From Camellia lanceoleosa (Eukaryota > Streptophyta > Magnoliopsida > Ericales > Theaceae), in the NCBI GenBank assembly GCA_025200525.1, contig CM045762.1, forward strand, positions 192,101,154-192,165,153: DNA of 64,000 nt, given 5' to 3'. Shown piece by piece: positions 20,990 through 30,483 of this stretch. The notes under the pieces were generated by a model. The model was not told the DNA's origin. It did no database searches and was given only the letters and a program-made list of their open reading frames with translations. A program made the translations under genes and the position numbers. How positions within the stretch are numbered: position 1 is the stretch's first letter; every line of letters begins with the position of its first letter.

Positions 20990-22258
20990 TAATTTGCCCT
21001 AAATTAGTAGATAAATTATTAATAGATCTTAATAATTGGGCTTAATTTTCATAAATCTTATTAAAAATAAATCTTAATAAAATCGTCATTAAAAATAATT
21101 TTTTGTGATGATTTTTTGTATATATCATTAAAAATTAACAATTAGTAACTTTTTTTGTCCCACGAATTTTATAAATTGTTACTAAAACTTATAATTAGTG
21201 ATATTTTTCTATGACGAATTTTTCAGACTATCACTGAAAATTAAAAATTAACGATTTTTTTAACTGTCTCTAAAACTTATGATTAATAATATTTTTTGTG
21301 ATAAATTTTTTAAACAATCACTAAAAATTAATAATTAATAATATTTGATAAAAATATTATTAATTATTATAAAATTTATTAAATAATAAATATATCTATC
21401 ACAACCTACACTGAAAAACTCCCTAAATTAATTTGCTTGGTCGACCACACCACCACGTCAATCTATGAAAATAATTTATTTATATAATATTGTTCACATC
21501 AAATAAAAATGAGTAATATTAGGGATATTAATTTTTTTACGAAATAAATAATCAAATGTTTCACACGGGTAGAGTTCACATTTTTATGAACCCTGTTCAC
21601 ATTTTTATGAACCCTATATGATGTAAGATATTTAGTCATTTATTTAATAAAAAATTTAGGAGCTATAGTATTTTTCAATAAAAGCTCCTGTAACGTTAAG
21701 GATGAAATTTTGGAACCATCTAAATAAATTGTTTATTAATTAAATTGTTTATTAATTTATTTATTATAAATTATCACATTATTTTTTTTATTTTTTATAC
21801 GTATTTAAATAAAAAGTTAAGAAAAATTTACGTGTACGTCATAATAAGTAGATTTATTATTTAATAGATCATGTAATAATTAATGGTATTTTTCATCAAA
21901 CACTATTAAAAAAGTCAATAATTGTTAATTATCAGCTACACTTTGAAAATTTTGTTACAAAAAATATCACTATTTATAAATTTTAATGACAATTTAAAAA
22001 AATCGTCACAAAAAAAGTCACTAATTTTTAATTTTTAACGACAGTTTAAAAAATTCATTATAGAAAAAGTCACTAATTGTAAATTTTAGTTACAATTTAT
22101 AAAAATCATGTAAAAAAAACTTAGTAATTGTTAATTTTTAGAAACATATACAAAAAATCGTAATAAAAAATTATTTTTAGTACCGATTTTATTAGAACTT
22201 AATGGAAATTAAATCTAATTATTATGATTTATTAATAACTTACTCAAAAATTAAAAAG
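20990..22258. repeat. Fold-back element with long AT-rich inverted arms
   Basis: The left arm (about 20990-21410) contains TTTGTATATATCATTAAAAA and TTAACAATTAGTAAC. The right arm (about 21890-22258) holds the mirrored blocks AATTGTTAATTTTTAGAAAC and ATATACAAAAAATCGTAAT. The arms are built of many degenerate sub-repeats of about 50-60 bp with GTCACTAATT-like cores. A related left-arm piece lies at about 19320-19520. The middle carries an M1 MITE (21514-21672). No coding capacity is seen. Confidence 0.55.
21514..21672. repeat. MITE-like inverted repeat, family M1, copy 2
   Basis: TAATATTAGGGATATTAATT and CGAAATAAATAATCAAATGT at the left are mirrored by ATTTAGTCATTTATTTAATA and AGCTATAGTATTTTT at the right. 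The layout and several blocks match 279-406. A short ATTTTTATGAACCCT segment is duplicated inside. It lies within the fold-back element, so it is younger than that element. Confidence 0.5.
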
Positions 22259-22267
22259 CCTCAGATT

Positions 22268-22693
22268 TAGGAGTGTAAAAATAGCCCGGGACCTGTGAAC
22301 AACCCGAAACCCGCCTACGGCCCGGGGTGGGCCCGACCTCGAGCCTTTCTCGAGACTCTAAGCCTGGGCCTGGGCCATCATTTTGAAACCCGGTCCGACC
22401 CGTGGGCTCGAGCCATCAGCCTGCTTAAGGTCCACTCAAGGCCCGTCCCGTCCGAGGCCCTTTTTTTTTGTATGGAAAATAATAAAATTTTAGTAGAAAT
22501 TTTTTATAAAAAAAATTAAAAAATTTGTTCAAGCCCACCCAAGTCCAAACCCTGGCCCAGTGGCCCCGCCCGAGGCCTGAATACCCTCTGGACATGGGCC
22601 TAATTTTATGGCCTGTAGGTCGGCTCAGCCCGACCTGAATTATGGCGAGAACTTGCGAGGCCCGATATAGGCCGGACCAAATTTACATTCCTA
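22268..22693. mobile_element. hAT-type non-autonomous element
   Basis: The left end TAGGAGTGTAAA and the reverse of the right end TAGGAATGTAAA form terminal inverted repeats typical of plant hAT elements. The 8-bp flanks CTCAGATT (22260-22267) and CTCATATT (22694-22701) match at seven of eight positions, the length expected for hAT. The body is rich in GGCCCGG-like motifs. No transposase frame is present. Confidence 0.7.
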
Positions 22694-22778
22694 CTCATAT
22701 TCAAACCACCATTAATCTTTTAAGAACATTTCTAGCAGTCTCGTTTCTTTCACTTTTCAACTATAGAAACTAACTTAA

Positions 22779-23019
22779 GCTCCGTTTGGGAAGAAAAAAG
22801 TCAGGCTTTTTTTTGACTAAAATAGCCACAAAAAACAAAATAGGTTATTTTAGTCACAAAAAACAAAACATCAAATCCAACTCATAATCATTATAATCCT
22901 CTCTCACAAAAAAAGTCAAAAAATTAAAAAGTCCTTCCCAAACCAAGCTAAAATAGCCTAGGCTAAAATAGTCAAAAAGTCAAAAAGCCAAAAAGTCAAC
23001 CCACTTCCCAAACGGAGGC
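22779..23019. repeat. MITE family M2, copy 2
   Basis: Ends read GCTCCGTTTGGGAAG and CTTCCCAAACGGAGGC. The interior includes GACTAAAATAGCCAC, CATCAAATCCAACTCATAAT and GCTAAAATAGCCTAGGC. It is 241 bp and aligns with copy 1 at 5658-5871 and, inverted, with copy 3 at 23221. Confidence 0.65.
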
Positions 23020-23220
23020 TTAGAAGTAGAAAACACTCTTCCAACAAACTCGCTAAAGCCTCATTGGAATGGTTGAGAGTTATAGTAACTCGACATGACA
23101 AGTGAGACACTATTCATTAGCCTTTCAATTTTTTATTAATTTTTCCTTCTCTCATTTCCCATTTTTGGTGCTAAAGTGAACAAAACTTTCAACAGGTGAC
23201 CAACCATTCAAAGCTTTTTT

Positions 23221-23445
23221 GCCCCCGTTTGGGAAGTGAGTTGACTTTTTGACTTTTTGGCTTTTTTGACTATTTTAGCCTAGGCTAAAAAGCTTAGTTT
23301 GGGAAGGGCTTTTTGAATTTTTGGCTTTCTTGACTTTTTTTGTGAGAGAAGAGTGTAATGATTATGGGTTGGATGTGATGTTTTGTTTGTTGTGGCTAAA
23401 ATAGTCTATTTTGTCTTTTGTGGCTATTTTGTCTTTTGTCTGGCT
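23221..23445. repeat. MITE family M2, copy 3, inverted and truncated
   Basis: GCCCCCGTTTGGGAAGTGAG at the left and the mirrored blocks GCCTAGGCTAAAAAGCTTAG and GGTTGGATGTGATG show the reverse orientation of copy 2. The right end lacks a clear inverted terminus. Copies 2 and 3 face each other over about 200 bp and could form a long hairpin if transcribed together. Confidence 0.6.
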
Positions 23446-23580
23446 CTGGTCATCTATTCGGTCATGCATCCAAAGGTTTTAATAATATTTTAAAAGAATA
23501 TAATTAAAGTGGAGAATTTCTTGAAATGTATGATTAAAATGCGGTTAAGTAAAGTAATAAAGTGAAATTATAAATAGTCA

Positions 23581-23908
23581 TTTTTTTTTTTTGTTACAGG
23601 AAAATTCTCACTCTCCCGCAGGTCCAAGGCAGCGCCCCCAAGAGATCACCAGGGTGTCCTGTTGTTCGTTTCGAGCCAGAGACTATAACCTGAAAGCTTG
23701 TCCCGACCTCACAAGGCAAACTTCGGTAAGTCAGGACTCGCACAGCGGGGGAGAATTAAACCCACACAAAGTAGCTGATAAGACATCCTTGAGGTCAACC
23801 TCCTAACCAACTGTGCTATGCCCAGGAGATTGACCCAGAGGGGATTCGAACTCTGAACCTAAAGGCTTAAACCCCATGCCCTTGTCAACTCGCCACCCAC
23901 CCCTGGGC
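23581..23908 (-). mobile_element. tRNA-derived SINE with two tRNA-like modules
   Basis: Read on the minus strand, an A-box-like GGTGGCGAGTTGACAAGG is followed by a B-box GAGTTCGAATCCCC. Then comes a second A-like segment (TAGCACAGTTGGTTAGG) with a second B-like segment (GGTTTAATTCTCCC). The element ends CTGTAAC plus an A tract (plus strand T run from 23581). Flanks TATAAATAGTCA (23569-23580) and TATAAATAGCCA (23909-23920) form a 12-bp target-site duplication with one mismatch. Internal pol III boxes, an A tail and a TSD define a SINE; the doubled module suggests a dimeric family. Confidence 0.75.
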
Positions 23909-24144
23909 TATAAATAGCCAATTTAGCTATGCTTGTGGGACATACCCTAATGAGGTGTGGAATTTGAATATGATGGTAGTATTTCTTATTAAAAAGAGAA
24001 TTAACTTGAACTTTTCACATCACGTTTTAATTGAGCACTGTCAATTCAATGTCAGCAGGTTGGCAGTTGAGAAAGAGGGATTTTTGGTGGCAATGAATAT
24101 AGATGATTGTAATGTAGAGACATAACTCTGGAATTAAGAGTTAA

Positions 24145-24574
24145 TGCCCCGTTTGTTTTGGGAGATAGAATGGAGGGAATTGATAGTAAGGGGATTAATA
24201 GTGAGGGGATTGTTAGTGAGGGGATTGATAGTGAGGGGATTAATAGTGAGGGAATTGATAGTGAGGGGATTAATAATGAGGAATTATTAAATTATTTTTA
24301 TATAAAATAATAAAACAAATAAAAAAATATAAAAAATTAAACATTATATTTAAAAAAAAATTCCCAATATATAAAAAATATAAAAATTTCTAATCCCCTC
24401 ACTATTTTCTAATACCATCTCTACCTCCTCCTTACCAATCCCCCTTCCTCCTCCTTACTAATCCCAAGGGATTACTAATCCCCTCCATACCTCTCAAAAC
24501 AAACACTCTATTCTCAATCCCCTCCTCACTACCAAACCCAATACCCTCCCTATAACCCCCAAACAAACGGGGCC
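24145..24574. mobile_element. Tourist-like (PIF/Harbinger) MITE with internal minisatellite
   Basis: Ends TGCCCCGTTTGTTTTGGG and CCCCCAAACAAACGGGGCC form inverted repeats. TAA flanks both sides (24142-24144 and 24575-24577), the PIF/Harbinger target. From 24177 to 24290 a unit of about 16 bp, such as TAGTGAGGGGATTGA, repeats about seven times. No coding frame is present. Confidence 0.7.
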
Positions 24575-24759
24575 TAAGAGAAAGATAAATTTGTCAAGAG
24601 AAAGATAATTGAATAGAAATAAAAATTGCAAATATTTCATTTTTAAGATTAATCAATGAAAAACTATTTTTTTAACAATATTTATTTTTTCTTCTCATTT
24701 TCATAACCAACCAAATCAAATAAAAAATTTGGCATCTTTCACTTCCTGTTTTTAGTCTT

Positions 24760-26128
24760 TTTATTTTTGGTTTTTTAATAATCGAGTGTCCGAGCCGGCA
24801 TCCACTACAAGAAAAATTATCTTTGGCGAAAGTCTATTTTTAGTCCCTAAAAGTCTATTTTTAGTCGCTAAAAGTTGACTTTTTAGCTTTCCCGACTAAA
24901 ATTTTTAGTCGCCGCTTTTGTCGCGAATACATAGTCGCCGGAGGTATTGACGACTAAAACTTTTTTAGTCGGCAAAAAATAGGTCTTTAGCGACCAAAGT
25001 TTTAGTCGCCAATAGTGATTTACACTTTTGAAAGTCATACATTTAGCGACTAATCCTTTAGTCGCCAATACTCACTGAATCGCCGACTAAACCGTTTAGT
25101 CGCCAAAATAAAGACTTTTGGCGACTAATAACTTTAGTCGCCAAAGGTGCTTCCGTGAAAAATAAAAAATAAAAAAAAATCAACTTTTTTGCTTTTTTTG
25201 AGATTCGAATCACCAACCTATCCCACATTCTAAACTTTTAGCAAAACTCTCTCCACTATGCCACTACAACACCACATGAATATATATGCAATATATATTA
25301 TTTATATAGTATATTGACCCGTATTAATATAAAACTATATATATAAATATAATTATTTTTATTCAATATAATTTATGTAAAAAATAAATTATTTACTAAA
25401 AAAAAATTGAGGCCATTTTTGGTGACTAAATCCATTATTTAGCCGCCAATTCTGTAATTTTGGGTTACAAATTATTTTTTAGTCGCTAAAAAAATAAGTT
25501 CCGTCTAAAAATAAACAGTTTTGGCGACTAAACCTGTTTTTAGTCGCCAAAAATGTCCTCTTTTGGCTACTAAACTGAATTTTAGTCGCCAATTGCCTGT
25601 TTTTAGCAACTAAATTTTTTTTAGTAGCCAAAAAGCTTCACTTTCAGCGACCAAACTGTTTTTAGTCGCCAAAGCACGTATAATCGACGACCAAACTATT
25701 TTTTAGTCGCAAAAACCTATACTTTTGGCTACTAAATTATTTTAGTCACCAAAAATCATCGCTTTTGGTTACTAAAAAACCTTTAGTCGGTAAAATCCAT
25801 ATAATCGGCGACTAAATTGATTTTTAGTCGCTAATAGCTATACATTTGGCTACTAAATTGTTTTAGTCGCCAATTCCATTTTAGTCGCCGAAAATGGCAC
25901 TTTCAGGGACGAAAATAATTTTTTTAGTCGCCATTTCTGCATTTTCTTGTAGTGATTTTTCGGAGTGTCGCACCTCGACTAATCTCGAAATCTTGAGTTG
26001 ATTGATCAGATAAAGACGTAGTGACCTGCTAGTAACGGATTGAGGGTAGGATTTGAACCTGAGACTCAGAGAAGAGCATGCTCCAAAGTCCCTAATTCAT
26101 TACCCTCAATCAACTGAGTTACCCTTAT
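24760..26128 (-). mobile_element. SINE split by a CACTA element
   Basis: On the minus strand the A-box-like GTAACTCAGTTGATTG (26107-26122) and the B-box GGTTCAAATCC (26049-26059) lie about 50 bp apart, as in tRNA-derived SINEs. The body runs to 25955, is interrupted by the CACTA element, and resumes at 24802 with GATGCCGGCTCGGACACTCG and a short A-rich tail near 24760. No clear TSD was found. It could be mistaken for a tRNA gene, but there is no acceptor stem. Confidence 0.55.
24803..25954. mobile_element. Non-autonomous CACTA (En/Spm-like) transposon
   Basis: The element begins CACTACAAGAAAAATTATC and ends GCATTTTCTTGTAGTG, a perfect 13-bp CACTACAAGAAAA terminal inverted repeat. The 3-bp flanks are ATC and ATT, an imperfect duplication. 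About twenty copies of subterminal motifs such as TTTTAGTCGCCAAA occur in both orientations; in CACTA elements such repeats bind the transposase. At 1152 bp it carries no transposase gene. The middle (25160-25400) is AT-rich. Confidence 0.85.
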
Positions 26129-27679
26129 GAGTTAAAACGTAAATTATCTTGATTTTTTCAATACATTTTGCAATTATCTTTATTGAATTTAAAATTAATG
26201 TCCGTTCTCCATATATGTAGAACCATGCAGCATTAATTCAAGAGCAACATTGAGAAAGCATTAAAGTCAGCTGACAAGGCATGTGGCAAGGGAAAAATTA
26301 CTTAAATGAAAATAATATACAAATTTATTTACTGGACCCACTTTTTAGATTAGTAACGTGTAAGAGATATCATTGATTACGAGAAAAATAATTATTTTAA
26401 GTATTTTAATAGATTGTTATATCACTTTAATTTAAAAGAGAATATAACTTTTAAGCTAGTGTATATTCATTACGGAATTATTTAATATTTTTACATTAAC
26501 ACGATAGTTTGTGTATATGATCCACGAGGTCATATACAAATAAAAACTAAAAGAAAAAAAAGAAAAAAAAGATGAGATTCTTAATCAATTAAGATTGAAC
26601 AAGCCGGCTCTGTTTATTCCATTACTAATGGATTAACATTCTCTACAATAATGTTGCAAATTGCAATGGTGGGTTAAGAGCACATAAAATAATTATTATG
26701 AGATTAAATTACGAAAAATTATTCAATATTTTCGGAGCACCACGGGACTATACTCTAAGCCAATCACTAATTACTTAGTCCCATGTTATCCCTTCATCCC
26801 CAATATAAATTGTGGGCCTTTATGCCTTTCCACCAATCAAAACCTTAAGGAGCACCACGTGTCCATACTCCGAAAATACTGAATAATTATCCTTAAATCA
26901 CTTATTACTCAAGGTTAATAAAAACTTTAAGAATATAATAAAATTACATAATTAATTATAAAATCTGACACAATCTTATCATGCACGTGTGATAAGTCTC
27001 TTCATTTTACGGATCACACTTGTACAAGAGGTGCATCTGCCACTTTGTGTGTGTAAATAGAAGAACTTTATAAAAGCAAACTAAAACTAATGACTAATTA
27101 ATCTTCAAGAAGGTCGCTAACCCACATTCAACTACATGAACAACGTCGACATGAAACGAAGAAGAAGGTTGTTTGTTACCTTAAGAAGATAGTAAAAGCA
27201 AAGCACGTGGGTCAAGCAGACAGACTACTACACACCTAACTAACTAGTTGGGGTTGGGGCAGGCAGACACAAGTTTTGCATTCAAAAAAAATTATTCTTG
27301 TCCGAGCTTGCCCATATAAAGGCTTCATTTAACTCAAAATAATAAGTCAATAAAAAAAATTAATTTGTTTGAAGTTTTTTTAAATAATTAAAGTCGACTA
27401 TTTAAGGAAAAATAAATATGGCTAAATAATTTACAGGAAAAAAAAAATGTAACTTTTTTTAAATCAATGTAACTTATGAGATTGAAAGGGTGAATCCCAA
27501 AGTTAATAAACTCTAGTCAGTAAATTAACAGACTAACAACAATCAAACTTGCCTCGCTCTGATTCGCTCCAAGAAAGTGTCAAAAACAAGAAGTTCACTA
27601 CATTTGGTATTCTTCTGTAACATATAGAGCAGCATAGTCGGAATACCAAGCCCAGTCCACAGAGAGAGAGAGAGGTACC
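26129..27679. other. Upstream region of the OPT gene
   Basis: This AT-rich stretch holds a small MITE (26716-26892) but no reading frame of note. TATA-like motifs are TTATAAAAGC (about 27069) and CATATAAAGG (about 27313), the second about 365 bp before the OPT start codon. A GA repeat (AGAGAGAGAGAGAG) lies just upstream of the ATG at 27660-27673. The promoter is not further defined. Confidence 0.4.
26716..26892. repeat. MITE-like inverted repeat ending TTATTCAATATTTTCGG
   Basis: The left end ATTATTCAATATTTTCGGAG matches the reverse complement of the right end ATTATTCAGTATTTTCGGAG at 19 of 20 positions. Just inside, GGAGCACCACG occurs on both sides in direct orientation. Length is about 175 bp. 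No TSD was defined. Confidence 0.55.
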
Positions 27680-28334
27680 ATGGAAGAATGCACAGCCGAA
27701 ATCAGAACTCCTCTGAGTAAGTCTTCTTCTTCTTCTTCCGAACTTGATCTACAATTCAAATCATACACAACCACCCTTCTTATATTCATTCATTTATTAT
27801 ATATATTTCTCTGCAGTATCAAAGGATGGGAAATGTGAAGAATCATCGACCTCAGAGTCTGAGATTAACGTCGAACGAGTCCATCAACCGAAGGAGGAGG
27901 AGGAGGAGAACTCGCCGGTGAAGCAGGTGGCTCTGACCGTACCCACCACCGACGACCCGTCCCTCCCGGTCCTGACCTTCCGGATGTGGGTCCTGGGAAT
28001 CCTTTCTTGCATCCTCTTATCTTTCCTCAACCAGTTCTTCTGGTACCGGACCGAACCGCTGACAATTACGGCCATATCGGCTCAGATCGCCGTCGTGCCG
28101 ATTGGACAACTCATGGCGGCGAAGATCACGGACCGGGTGTTCTTCAAGGGAAGTCGGTGGGAATTTACGTTGAATCCGGGGCCATTCAATGTCAAGGAAC
28201 ATGTGCTTATCACCATCTTTGCAAACTCTGGTGCTGGCACTGTCTATGCTATTCATGTGGTTACTGTTGTCAAGGTGTTCTATAAGAAGCACATCACCTT
28301 CTTTGTCTCCTTAGTCGTTGTTATAACGACACAG
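27680..28334 (+). CDS. Oligopeptide transporter (OPT family), exons 1-2
   Basis: OPT proteins are proton-coupled membrane carriers for small peptides, glutathione or metal chelates, mostly at the plasma membrane. Exon 1 (27680-27716) starts [12 protein letters not shown]; a 100-bp intron (GTAAGT...CTGCAG) follows, and exon 2 runs 27817-28334. Unspliced reading ends soon in a stop, so splicing is needed. After an acidic N-terminus ([12 protein letters not shown]) come [11 protein letters not shown] (membrane segment 1), a second segment around [17 protein letters not shown], the family NPG motif [17 protein letters not shown], and further segments to VVVITTQ. Donor CAG|GTTAGT follows. The next exon was separated by element 2, inserted at the intron's acceptor. 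Only the first quarter or so of an OPT protein lies here. Confidence 0.85.
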
Positions 28335-28545
28335 GTTAGTGATCTAAATCCGCCGCACAACCAGACACAAAATGTATATCAACGTATAATTATATTTTTC
28401 AAAAGTAGATTGCATTCAGTAAAATTTTACTTATGTCTGTGTCTGATTTTGTGACCCGACGGTTGTGGATGAGGATTGGTTGGTTGGTTGAGTTGGGCGG
28501 CTCATGTTTTGATTGGGCGTTGGGTTTGAACTTTTGAATGGTAGG

Positions 28546-29309
28546 TGAGAGGGTAATTTATATGTAAATTGAGCCGAGCTGGGTATTGGGTTGTTATGGG
28601 CCGTAGTACAAAGGGCCGAGTAGAATGGCCAGATAAGTTTCTGCAGCCTGGAGAAGTGGCCTTGGAGTTAGACCGGTTACACAACCGTGATGATTAGCCC
28701 GGTCGCTTAAGGCCTTATTTCTACTTCGGTTGAGAAATGTGTTGAGAATAGTTCGGTCTTAGTAATTAGTTCGGTCATGGTATATGGAAACCGAGGTGTG
28801 CTAAGTCCTTAAGAGGATTTGGTTCTGAAGATAGTTCGGCTCAACTCTCTTATGGTTAGCTCGGTCTTAGCATGGGTAAGCCGAGGTAAGAGGAAGGAAG
28901 TAAGGGCCGAACTAACAGCTAGTTCGGTCGTATTGAAGTCCGGCCATGGTAAAACCATCTCACTTGGTTTAGCAGTGAAGGGGGTGTTGAAGGATAAGAA
29001 TGATCTTTCAGGAGTATAAATCCTAGGAGGACTCTATATGGAGGAGTAAGAGTCTTACTTGGATTGTGCCACGCGGAACCTATAAAAGCTCACAAACATC
29101 ACCTTTGGAGAGGTAACACATCTTTGATTCCTGAATACACAGAACTTTTGCCTATTTGTCTTGTTTACTGACTTAGGCATCGGAGAGGTTTCCGGCACAC
29201 CCGCCGGCTAGCTCACGTTTGTGTTTTCAGGTAGTAGAACGACATCGTACGGAAGAGCGCAATCTTAATCAACAGGATTATACGAGAAGGTATATTTCTT
29301 TCCTGTACA
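28546..29309 (+). repeat. 5' LTR of element 2
   Basis: 764 bp, TGAGAGGGTAATTTATATG to CCTGTACA. It is preceded by the TSD GTAGG. The TATA box TATAAAAG is at 29081-29088, about 230 bp before the LTR end. It matches the 3' LTR at 54327-55093. Confidence 0.9.
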
Positions 29310-29311
29310 AT

Positions 29312-29329
29312 TGGCGCCGTCTGTGGGAA
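29312..29329 (+). other. Primer binding site of element 2
   Basis: TGGCGCCGTCTGTGGGAA starts 2 bp after the 5' LTR and is identical to the element 1 site. It primes minus-strand DNA synthesis from a host tRNA. Confidence 0.75.
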
Positions 29330-29383
29330 CAAGCAAAACGAACAAAACCTTTTGATTAAGCCATTCTCACTGAATAAAAAGTA

Positions 29384-30483
29384 ATGGCGCATGTTGAAGA
29401 ATTGCCACAGTCCGCCATTGATGGACTAACTCCAGAAGGAGGTGGGAGGCGCGAGGGCTTTTCTCTTATCCCTCCCATGGCAGACCTGGAGCCACAACGA
29501 CAGAACCCCAGAAGGGATACAAGGAGAAGGCGGACTAACAGCCCCCGTCACTCTCGTTCGCAGAGTCCAGACATACAGAGGAGGAGGATTGATCCTCAAA
29601 CTCTGAAAGACCGCGTGAAGGAGCAGGATGAGTTGATACGACGGATGGCGGTGGACATGGAATCCATGAAGCGCCAGATGAAAGGCAAAGGAGTGGCGAT
29701 AGGGGTGGGGCGCAAAAACAGAACGCCCCCTCGCCATTCAGAAGATCGTGGTAGGGATACCACACCGTCGCAAGGGGAGAGTAGGAGTCTCAGGACAGGC
29801 GATACTCAAACCAGAACCTCCAGGACTCGCTTCTCCAGGTCTGAGAGAACGAGATCTGAGAGGTCTTGCACTGAGGGAAGCACTTATCGACCCTCACGCT
29901 CGCACCAGACATCATCCTAGCAGTCGGAGATGCCTAGATCTTCTGACCTGCGGACAGTATTACAAGAAAAAGCACGACGGAAGGAGGATACAAGGGTGCG
30001 CGACCCTCGCAGAGTTTCTGCCCTACGGCGGTTGGCTCCTCGGACGCATGGAAGCGTCGAGGTTGGAATGCCAATGCCGCGCCTTGCCTATGAGCCAACG
30101 GATAAAGCATTAGCGAGGCTGCAGACCTTGCCGTTTGTTCCGGCAATTGAAAACGCGCCCCTGCCTTCAGGCTTCCTCCAGCCAAAATTTACTACATACG
30201 AGGGGAAGACGGACCCATACATGCACCTAAGCCACTTCCGCCAGGTTATGGCGGTATATAGGCGAAACAAGGCTTTGATGTGCATTCTCTTCCCATCAAG
30301 CCTTGGTGACCTAGGCTTGACTTGGTTTGAAAAACTCCCAGAAGGCAGCATAGCCACCTGGGCGCAATTGGCCGAGGCATTCGTCACAAGATTCAGAACA
30401 AACACTAAAACCCCAGTAGAGATTGACCAATTACTCTCCATCGACATGGGCGAGAAGGAGACACTGAGGTCCTACAACAGCCG
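29384..30483 (+). pseudogene. Gag of element 2, part before the nested insertion
   Basis: The frame starts MAHVEELPQSAIDGLTPEGG, collinear with the gag of element 1. It has the Arg/Ser-rich region (SRSQSPDIQRRRIDPQTL) and the capsid-like domain (DLGLTWFEKLPEGSI). A TAG at 29918-29920 (SS*QSE) breaks the frame; it resumes in the same register. At 30483, within YNSR|YWETF, the Ogre-like element cuts the gene; the rest continues at 44771. Confidence 0.85.

Noticed and set aside
26040..26130. Possible tRNA gene because of A and B box-like motifs
   Set aside because: No acceptor or anticodon stem pairing; the arrangement and the A-rich tail fit a SINE better.
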